Assembly (NCBI GenBank): GCA_007127275.1
Contig: SKZP01000281.1
Span: forward strand, 1 to 7,047
DNA length: 7,047 nt
Source: Planctomycetota bacterium
GTDB lineage: Bacteria; Planctomycetota; UBA8742; SKZP01
Direction: 5' to 3'
Shown: piece after piece, positions 1 to 5,379 of the stretch
Layout: the number at the start of each line of letters is the position of its first letter
Position numbering within the stretch: position 1 is the stretch's first letter
Notes under the pieces: model-generated
Seen by the model: only the letters and a program-made list of their open reading frames with translations
What the model was told of the DNA's origin: nothing
Databases searched by the model: none
Program-made: the position numbers and the translations under genes

Positions 1-509
1 ATCTTTAGATCACTTGCCGGGTCGCCGGGGCTTGCGAACTCGAGGTGGTGGCCCTCTTGCTGGAAGGTGCTCGGCTTGAGTTGCGGATTGAAGGCGAGGT
101 CCGCATACACGCGCGCAAGATTGAAGTAGTCGGCGCGAACCGCGGAACAGACCGGATAGACGGTGCGGTCCGGCCAGGTCATTGCGTTGAGAAACGTATT
201 CAGCGTGCGCTTCGAAAGCTCGTTGAACGCATCCTTCACCGGATACCGCTCGGAGCCGGCCAGCACGCAGTGCTCGAGAATGTGCGCAATCCCCGTAGAG
301 TCCGGCGGCGGCGTGCGGAAACCAACGGAGAACATGTTCTCCGGGTCGTTGCAGTGAATGTGTACCACCTGCGCACCGGTGCGCTCATGCGTCGCTTCGT
401 AGACGAGCGCACAGATATCCTCGACCGGCGTGACCTTGGTGATCCGAAAGCCATGCAGTGTGTCACCTTCAGCAAGCGTGGGAGCGGGGATGGTCGAGCG
501 CGCATCCAT
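1..509 (-). CDS. M16-family zinc metallopeptidase, PreP-like (N-terminal part, runs off window)
   Basis: The minus strand encodes 169 residues from ATG at 509-507 and stays open to the window edge; the C-terminal part is missing. The inverted zinc motif HILEH (H76, E79, H80) is followed by a stretch (VLAGSERYPVKDAF, then LNTFLNAMTWPDRTVYPV) and by FQQEGHHLEF near residue 150. This order is characteristic of the M16C presequence-protease group, usually about 970-1000 residues long, which degrades short peptides inside a closed two-half chamber. H76 and H80 should bind zinc and E79 should act as the general base. The third ligand, a Glu that in PreP follows about 95 residues after the motif, is expected just beyond the window. 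The start is the first ATG in frame before the conserved block, and no strong Shine-Dalgarno is visible. There is no signal peptide, so it is probably cytoplasmic. It is transcribed away from the pil-like genes and probably unrelated to them. Confidence 0.93.
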   Translation of the reverse strand, partial: MDARSTIPAPTLAEGDTLHGFRITKVTPVEDICALVYEATHERTGAQVVHIHCNDPENMFSVGFRTPPPDSTGIAHILEHCVLAGSERYPVKDAFNELSKRTLNTFLNAMTWPDRTVYPVCSAVRADYFNLARVYADLAFNPQLKPSTFQQEGHHLEFASPGDPASDLK

Positions 510-610
510 AAGAGAGCCGTGGGTTGAAGCGTAGCGTCAGTATCACCGTGGCAAGCCGGTATAACCGCTGCACCAAGCCGCCACAAGCCCACGCAAAGCA
601 CCCCACCAAG

Positions 611-631
611 CCTACGGACTTCGTGCGTGGG
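611..631 (-). repeat. REP-like palindromic element, copy 1 (inverted)
   Basis: Read on the minus strand this copy contains CGACCCACG, two differing bases, then CGAAGTCCG and, after two more, GGCT. That is 22 of 26 positions identical to copy 3. The arms CCTACG and CGTGGG pair over six positions (one G-T) around a nine-base loop. A second arm CCCACGC at 588-594 could instead pair with GCGTGGG at 625-631, giving a seven-base stem with a 30-base loop. It lies about 100 bases upstream of the peptidase start. Confidence 0.65.
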
Positions 632-760
632 TCGAAACCAGAACACTTCCGGCGCGTGCCGGGCAATCATACGGGTGTCCACGCCCCAATTCGGCGCAAA
701 CGGCGCGGCGTCCCGCAGCTTCCGAAAAGTGCCGGCAATTCACCGGTGTCGACGTGCCGT

Positions 761-781
761 CCCCCGGGCGAAGTCCGTGGG
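761..781 (+). repeat. REP-like palindromic element, copy 2
   Basis: The 21-base core pairs CCCCCGG with CCGTGGG (one C-T mismatch) around the loop GCGAAGT. It shares the uninterrupted 13 bases CGGGCGAAGTCCG with copy 3 and continues into GGGCTTG, as copy 1 continues into GGCTTG on its own strand. There is no T-tract after the stem, so it does not look like an intrinsic terminator. Confidence 0.65.
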
Positions 782-857
782 CTTGTAAAATCATCTGCGG
801 ACGCATGCCTGCGGCGCGGTGGCCTGTAATGCCGGGCACGCTTCGCGTATTGTGCGA

Positions 858-878
858 CCCACGGGCGAAGTCCGAGGG
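858..878 (+). repeat. REP-like palindromic element, copy 3
   Basis: The core CCCACGG-GCGAAGT-CCGAGGG forms a hairpin with a seven-base stem (one A-A mismatch) and a seven-base loop. It is in the same orientation as copy 2 and 97 bases from it. The bases before it (AATGCCGGGCACGC at about 829-842) resemble the flank of copy 1 on its strand (ATTGCCCGGCACGC), so the repeated unit may extend beyond the hairpin. It sits about 90 bases upstream of the pilM promoter. Confidence 0.65.
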
Positions 879-920
879 CTCGGGGGAGGGGCCCAAACTT
901 CGCATTGTCGAGTTAAGCGA

Positions 921-934
921 CCGTTCCACAACGG
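921..934. promoter_or_regulatory. Short palindrome upstream of the pilM promoter (possible operator)
   Basis: CCGTT, four bases CCAC, then AACGG form a perfect interrupted palindrome whose right edge is 36 bases before the -35 box. Its position would suit an activator site, but five-base arms are common by chance and no regulator is encoded nearby. This is weak support. Confidence 0.25.
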
Positions 935-970
935 GGAGAGGCTGCGAGGCTCGGCGGGCGTTGTTTCGTG

Positions 971-999
971 TTGACATCCTCCCGCGGCCCGCCTAGAAT
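971..999 (+). promoter_or_regulatory. Sigma70-type promoter for the pilM operon
   Basis: A perfect -35 box TTGACA (971-976) is separated by exactly 17 bases from TAGAAT (994-999), five of six matches to the -10 consensus. This is the best promoter in the window. It points at pilM, predicting transcription start near 1006 and an untranslated leader of about 390 nt. Housekeeping-type boxes suggest vegetative expression, possibly modulated through the leader. Confidence 0.78.
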
Positions 1000-1193
1000 T
1001 CGACTTCGCCCCCTTCCACGACCTAATTTGACGTCCCCCTTCCCCTTGGGTTCGGATTCGGAAAGCCGTGAATCGGCAACCTCGTTTCGGTCGACGCTGC
1101 CCCGGCAGGCGTGTCCGTACGGCGGTTCGTCGGTGAGCGACCGGCCCCATCCCCGAGCCGATCCGCGCTACGAGTCCGTGGCCGCGGTTCGGT

Positions 1194-1217
1194 AAGCCGG
1201 TGCATCGTCACCGGCTT
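1194..1217 (+). repeat. Perfect 9-bp hairpin in the pilM leader
   Basis: AAGCCGGTG and CACCGGCTT are perfectly complementary around the loop CATCGT; a T-G pair can extend the stem by one. The downstream bases are GGTGGGGC, with no T-run, so it is not a classical intrinsic terminator. It is about 180 nt before the pilM start and within the predicted leader. The bases at 1213-1224 (GGCTTGGTGGGG) are the exact reverse complement of 601-612 beside repeat copy 1, so it may belong to the same repeat family rather than being a leader regulator. Confidence 0.6.
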
Positions 1218-1273
1218 GGTGGGGCAAGCGCGTAGCGGCGAGTGTGCGTGCCGTTGCGCATGTTGGTGCGCGG

Positions 1274-1299
1274 CGCCTGCCCGACGGGGCGTGCAGGCG
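1274..1299 (+). repeat. Second hairpin in the pilM leader
   Basis: CGCCTGC (1274-1280) pairs with GCAGGCG (1293-1299). Inside the loop, two further C-G/G-C pairs can form after a single mismatch, leaving a six-base apical loop. It lies about 100 nt before the pilM start, outside the ribosome binding site. No function is recognised. Confidence 0.45.
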
Positions 1300-1385
1300 A
1301 CGAGCGCGCGGCGAGTTATGTGCCGGGCGCACACGTGCACGAGGTGTCCCCCAATACCCCTGCAACCGACAGGATGTACCGGACA

Positions 1386-1390
1386 GAGGG
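1386..1390 (+). promoter_or_regulatory. Ribosome binding site deciding the pilM start
   Basis: GAGGG, within AGAGGGAAG, is eight bases before ATG at 1399. It selects this start over in-frame upstream candidates as far as GTG at 1111. Those candidates would add up to 96 Arg- and Cys-rich residues unlike the cysteine-free protein that follows. Confidence 0.85.
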
Positions 1391-1398
1391 AAGTAATC

Positions 1399-3741
1399 AT
1401 GTCCAAAAAAGTATGGGGCATCGAGCTCGGCACCCACTCGGTCAAGGCCGTCAAGATGCTTGTCGGCAAGGAAGGGCTCGAAATCAACGACCTGGACGTC
1501 GTTGAGGTGCCACCCGAGGATCCGGATCTTGAGCAGAGTCGCGAGGAGCGACTGCAGACGGCACTGGAGACGCTGCGTGACAATAAAGACATCAAAAAGA
1601 CCGAGCCCATCTACATTTCGATCCCCGGTCATCAGACGCTCAACAAGCTGATCAGCGTCACGCTGCTTGATCCGAGCAAGTTCCGCGAGACGGTGAAGTT
1701 CGAGGCGCAGCAGCAGATGCCGATCTCGCTCGACGACACGATCTGGGACTACCAGCTCGTCGACCGCAAGCCGGAGGCCGGCCAGGAGGTGCAGGTCTCG
1801 CTGTTCGTCGTGCGCAAAGAGATCGTCAACACCTATCTGCAGCTGATGGAAGCGGCGCAGTTGACGGTCACCGGCATCCAGGTCGCGCCGCTGGCGATCT
1901 ACAACTTCATCAAGTACGACCAGAAGTTCCCGAAGTCGGGGATCGTCGTCGACATCGGCGCCGACAACACCGACGTCGTCGTGATCGACGAGAACAAGAT
2001 CTGGATTCGTACCGTGCCCAACGGCGGCGCGAACATCACCAAGGCTTTGAAGCAACGCTTCAAGATCCCCGCCGAAGAGGCGGAAAAGCTCAAGGTCAAG
2101 GCGGCGAAGTCGAAGCAGGCGCAGAAGATCTTTGGGGTGATGAAGCCCGCCTTGCGCGAACTGCTCTCCGAGATCAACCGCTCGATCGGCTTCTATAAGA
2201 GCCAGCACCCCAAGGTGAAGCTCAATTATATGCTGCTGATGGGGGCGGGCTCGCACCTCTTGGGGCTGAAGAAATTCTTCGAGCAGCAACTGCAGCACCG
2301 CGTCGACAAGCTGACCCACCTGAAAAAGCTCAAGCTCGGCCGCGAAGCCAATCCGGCGACGCTGCAGGACAACATCGCCACGCTCGGCGTGGCGCTGGGC
2401 CTTGCCATTCAGGCGGCCGACGCCGCGGAAAACCGGGTCAACCTCGTGCCGCCCGAGATCAAGGTCGGCAGCCTCGTACAGCAAAAGTTCAAGTTCGTCG
2501 CCGCCGCGGCGATGGTCATGGTGCTCGCCGCGATTTTGCCGCTGTTCAATCTCGGCAATCCCGAAGAGGCGCAGCGAGCCTCCGCCTCGTTGCGCAGCGT
2601 CAGCGCCGCGGCTACCTCGCAACAAAACCAGCACGACGCGGTGCGGCCGCTCGATCCGATCCTTGCGGAGATGACGCGCTACAGCTCGGATTTCGACGGC
2701 TACGAAGTCGCCATGCTGCTCGAGGACGCACTTCGTGACGTGGCCAACGACACCGCCGCCATCGAAAACGAACTCTCCACACGCAACTCGGTTGCCCGGA
2801 TCGACGCGAGCGATTTTTCCAGCCGTGCGACGCTCACTCGGCGTCAATGGCGGCAAGCCCTCGGCAACTCCGTGCAGGCGCTCGACCTCTATTTCAACAG
2901 GTTCGCCGAGGAGGACGAGGATGAGATTCGCCTGAGCGATCTCGGGCGGATTGCCCCGCCTGTGGCTCGCCGGCAACCAATCTTTCTCTCGATCGGTCCG
3001 GTAAGCGATCAACTCGACCGGGCGTTCATCGAGGAGATCGAGACTTACGGAGTTGAACCCGGCCGCGAGGCCCTGCAATTCGATACGACACGCGTCACCT
3101 TCCCGCGGGACGACGGGGCGTTCACCGCCTTTTACCAAGAGCGGGTCGGTGCGCTGCAGCTGGATCTCGCCTTGCCGATCGACAACTGGGACGATGCCCC
3201 GGATATGCTCCAACAGATCGACGACCTGCTCGAAGAACAACTCGAAGCGAAAGTCGGCGAACGAATCGCGGGGCGCGAAAACCTCACCTTCGCGGCCATC
3301 GCCAATACGCGCGCCGATCAGGTCGATCCGTTTCGGGGATCGACGCTGGAGCAACTGACCGGCGCAGACTTCGGGGGATTTGACGACGAGTTGACGCTGA
3401 ATCGGTATTGGCAGGTGCAGCTCGTCGGCATCATTCGTGCCACCGAGCCAGGAATCGGGCGCGAGGTCGCCCGAGTCGGCGAGGAGGTTGTCGCACACTT
3501 CCCGCAGGGCTTTCGCAGTCGACTCGAAGCCTTTACGGCCGATCAGTTGCGTAGCCAACCCTTTTTGCTAAGCGACGAGGAGGGGGAGGTCACCTCGGGA
3601 ACGGAGCTGCGGCTCGCGGTGGACGAGGTTGAACCGGAGCCGCCGTTCGACGGTCAGGGCCGTTTGCGCTTCGTACCGGCCGATCCGCGCGCCGAGCTCG
3701 AGATTACCGAAGAGTCGCGCATCTTCGCGCCGACGCCGTAA
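1399..3741 (+). CDS. pilM: PilM-type actin-like ATPase fused to a PilN-like membrane and extracytoplasmic region
   Basis: The product has 780 residues, about twice the usual 350 of PilM. Residues 5-340 are a PilM/FtsA-like fold. The phosphate-1 motif is WGIELGTHSVKAVKM (6-20), phosphate-2 is VVDIGADNTDVVVID (about 183-197), and the adenosine motif is LLMGAGSHLLG (279-289). The junction RVNLVPPEI (346-354) resembles the INLLP motif at the N-terminus of PilN, which binds PilM. A hydrophobic span at about 366-385 follows, then some 395 residues with an acidic patch (503-509) and helices with coiled-coil character, presumably extracytoplasmic. I read this as PilM and a PilN-like protein in one chain, anchoring the cytoplasmic ATPase domain to the inner membrane of a type IV pilus or type II secretion-like machine. 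The chain contains no cysteine. It is first in a probable three-gene operon under the promoter at 971-999. The PilM domain is certain; the C-terminal part has no recognised domain. Confidence 0.92.
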   Translation: MSKKVWGIELGTHSVKAVKMLVGKEGLEINDLDVVEVPPEDPDLEQSREERLQTALETLRDNKDIKKTEPIYISIPGHQTLNKLISVTLLDPSKFRETVKFEAQQQMPISLDDTIWDYQLVDRKPEAGQEVQVSLFVVRKEIVNTYLQLMEAAQLTVTGIQVAPLAIYNFIKYDQKFPKSGIVVDIGADNTDVVVIDENKIWIRTVPNGGANITKALKQRFKIPAEEAEKLKVKAAKSKQAQKIFGVMKPALRELLSEINRSIGFYKSQHPKVKLNYMLLMGAGSHLLGLKKFFEQQLQHRVDKLTHLKKLKLGREANPATLQDNIATLGVALGLAIQAADAAENRVNLVPPEIKVGSLVQQKFKFVAAAAMVMVLAAILPLFNLGNPEEAQRASASLRSVSAAATSQQNQHDAVRPLDPILAEMTRYSSDFDGYEVAMLLEDALRDVANDTAAIENELSTRNSVARIDASDFSSRATLTRRQWRQALGNSVQALDLYFNRFAEEDEDEIRLSDLGRIAPPVARRQPIFLSIGPVSDQLDRAFIEEIETYGVEPGREALQFDTTRVTFPRDDGAFTAFYQERVGALQLDLALPIDNWDDAPDMLQQIDDLLEEQLEAKVGERIAGRENLTFAAIANTRADQVDPFRGSTLEQLTGADFGGFDDELTLNRYWQVQLVGIIRATEPGIGREVARVGEEVVAHFPQGFRSRLEAFTADQLRSQPFLLSDEEGEVTSGTELRLAVDEVEPEPPFDGQGRLRFVPADPRAELEITEESRIFAPTP

Positions 3742-3813
3742 CGCGGCCCCGCCACGACATCCATTACGCGAACCACGACAATCCCACTCGCCCCCAACTT
3801 CGAGGAAGAACCC

Positions 3814-5352
3814 ATGGACGCTTTGAAGGAGCATCGCCTGCTGCTCACGCTCATCGGCGGCGTGGCCCTGTCGGTCCTCGTCTACATGATGGTTACGGCC
3901 CCCGCGCGCGAAACATCCTCACAGGATCTGCTCGAAATCGATGAGCAAGCGATCGAACGGGTCGAGAGCCAGGTACGGAGAGTCCCGAATGCGGGGCACG
4001 TGCGGCTGCGCGAGGAACAACGCTCCGAAGCCCTGCGCGAACTCTACGAACTCTATCGCCTCTACCTGGAATGGGGCCGGCCGCTTTTGACCTACGACGT
4101 TCCCGGCGCCAATATGGGATCCGTCGGTTCGTACCGCGCCCAGGTACGCTCCTATCTCGAAGAGATGCAGACTCTCTATGGCGATCCGGAAGACGGCATC
4201 GAGGGCTTTCTCCGCCCCGTCCCCGTCGAGGACGGTGACATCCGCGTGCCGCTCCGGCCGTTCGAGCGCCCCCAGGAAGGGCAGGACAACGGGTTGCCGT
4301 GGATCGAGAGCCGCGAGCAAATCGAGTTGAACCGCAAGCAGTTCTGGGTGCTCTTCGAACTGATGCAAATCATGCGCGAGGTGACTCACGCCGTCGAGAA
4401 CGAGACAGGAGAGAGGCCGTACTTTCAGGTCGATCGGCTGCAACTGCCGGGTGTGCGGGACGACGGCGGGCGCGGCCTCTATCAGGGGATTCCCTTCGAG
4501 CTGTCCCTGCGGGCAAGCGTCGAGGTGTGGCCGCGGCTGATCTTCGCGCTTTACGAAAGTCCCGTCGACGAGATCCTCAGCTACAGCGAGCTCGAGGAGA
4601 TCTACGAATCGAACGAACGAGAAATCGACGTGATCAACCTCGGACAAGCCCGCAACCCGGGCGATCCGTCGAGCACGAACCGAATCGGGCTGCGCTTCGA
4701 CCGGCTTACGCACAACGTCCAGACCGGTCCGATCCCCGAGGAGTTTTCCGTGCGCCTCGACCGAAACGAAGTCGCCCAGGCGATCTTCCTCGATGTAATC
4801 GAGGAAGCGAGCGAGCAACACTGGAACGAGGACAACGGCCGGGTCATCGCCCCGCCGCTCGACCAGCGGACGCTGCGCCGAATAGAGCGCATTGCGGACG
4901 AGGAGGAGCGTCGCATCGCAATGGATCGGGCCGTCGCCGCCAATGAAGAGCGGTTTCGCGACCGGATGATCGAGGATATGTACGAGCGACTGCGCGCTGC
5001 TCTCGGGCCCGAGCCGAGCTACCTCAACATCGTGATCTTCGGCGAGGCGATCGACTTCCTGCACGATCCGGAGAGCGAGGCCGTGCGCTTCTGGGATCGT
5101 CTCGAGTTGAGCACCGACGACGTCGTGGAAATGCTCAAGCGCGGGACGATCGAGGAGGGTGCCGAGGGAGCGGATTGCGACTTCTTCGAGAACGTCACCA
5201 CGCCGTTCAAGCCGGTCTACGTACCCTTTGAAATGACGGTGGAAACCGATCACGGCCCGATGACCCTCGATCCGTATACCGAGTACCGATTGAGCGAGCA
5301 AGCGCTGCGCCTCGTCGCGGAACAGGTACGACCCGAAGAAAACCAAGACTAG
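3814..5352 (+). CDS. Single-span inner-membrane protein, probable PilO-like component of the PilM complex
   Basis: The 512-residue product starts at ATG after GAGGAAG (3802-3808), 72 bases downstream of the PilM gene; that gap shows no terminator or promoter. Residues 1-8 are a short charged cytoplasmic tail, 9-29 a strong membrane span (LLLTLIGGVALSVLVYMMVTA), and the rest an acidic extracytoplasmic region of helices and strands. About 35-80 could form a coiled coil. Residues 221-260 begin GLYQGIPFELSLRASVEVW and continue with PRLIFALYESP. This strand-helix pattern recalls the ferredoxin-like core of PilO and GspM (a G-Y turn, a beta strand, then a helix ending in a short PR-type segment), but I would not assign the family on this alone. 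The only cysteine is C455. Membrane topology, size order and operon position support a role beside PilM as a platform subunit. It could alternatively be a lineage-specific component with no homologue in classical systems. Confidence 0.85.
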   Translation: MDALKEHRLLLTLIGGVALSVLVYMMVTAPARETSSQDLLEIDEQAIERVESQVRRVPNAGHVRLREEQRSEALRELYELYRLYLEWGRPLLTYDVPGANMGSVGSYRAQVRSYLEEMQTLYGDPEDGIEGFLRPVPVEDGDIRVPLRPFERPQEGQDNGLPWIESREQIELNRKQFWVLFELMQIMREVTHAVENETGERPYFQVDRLQLPGVRDDGGRGLYQGIPFELSLRASVEVWPRLIFALYESPVDEILSYSELEEIYESNEREIDVINLGQARNPGDPSSTNRIGLRFDRLTHNVQTGPIPEEFSVRLDRNEVAQAIFLDVIEEASEQHWNEDNGRVIAPPLDQRTLRRIERIADEEERRIAMDRAVAANEERFRDRMIEDMYERLRAALGPEPSYLNIVIFGEAIDFLHDPESEAVRFWDRLELSTDDVVEMLKRGTIEEGAEGADCDFFENVTTPFKPVYVPFEMTVETDHGPMTLDPYTEYRLSEQALRLVAEQVRPEENQD

Positions 5353-5379
5353 TGCGTCCCCTGCCCTGGAGAACGATCG

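Larger units (their letters stand above)
510..1398. other. Non-coding region between divergent genes
   Basis: This 889-base stretch separates the minus-strand peptidase from the plus-strand pilM operon. Its open frames are short, mutually overlapping, Arg/Pro/Cys-rich and lack ribosome binding sites, so I call no gene. The left half (about 560-890) carries three copies of a palindromic element and related decayed fragments. The middle holds a near-consensus promoter facing right. The remainder is the predicted untranslated leader of pilM with two hairpins. No tRNA, CRISPR array or T-tract terminator was seen. No convincing promoter for the peptidase was found on the minus strand. Confidence 0.8.

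Noticed and set aside
541..585. Possible minus-strand promoter for the peptidase (TATACC-like -10 near 556-561 with a TTGTGG-like -35)
   Set aside because: Only about four of six and three to four of six consensus matches; not better than chance in this region, so left uncalled.
524..1195. Several small open frames on both strands in the intergenic region (for example 524-829 plus, 612-977 minus, 791-1150 minus)
   Set aside because: They overlap one another, are Arg/Pro-rich, lack ribosome binding sites, and several are translations of the palindromic repeats themselves.
1194..1217. Perfect hairpin read as a rho-independent terminator
   Set aside because: No T-tract follows on either strand (GGTGGGG on the plus strand), and it lies inside a leader rather than after a gene.
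1111..1398. In-frame N-terminal extension of PilM from GTG at 1111
   Set aside because: The extra 96 residues are Arg-, Pro- and Cys-rich while the rest of the protein has no cysteine, and PilM homologues begin just before the phosphate-1 motif. A clear ribosome binding site precedes ATG 1399.
1168..3558. Long open frame of 796 codons antisense to pilM
   Set aside because: It lies opposite a certain PilM coding sequence, shows no recognisable domain, is rich in Leu/Arg/Asp/Val as expected of the complement of GC-rich codons, and has no ribosome binding site or promoter.
4299..4946. 215-codon plus-strand frame inside the second operon gene
   Set aside because: Extremely Arg-rich product from a shifted frame of a well-supported gene; no start signals.
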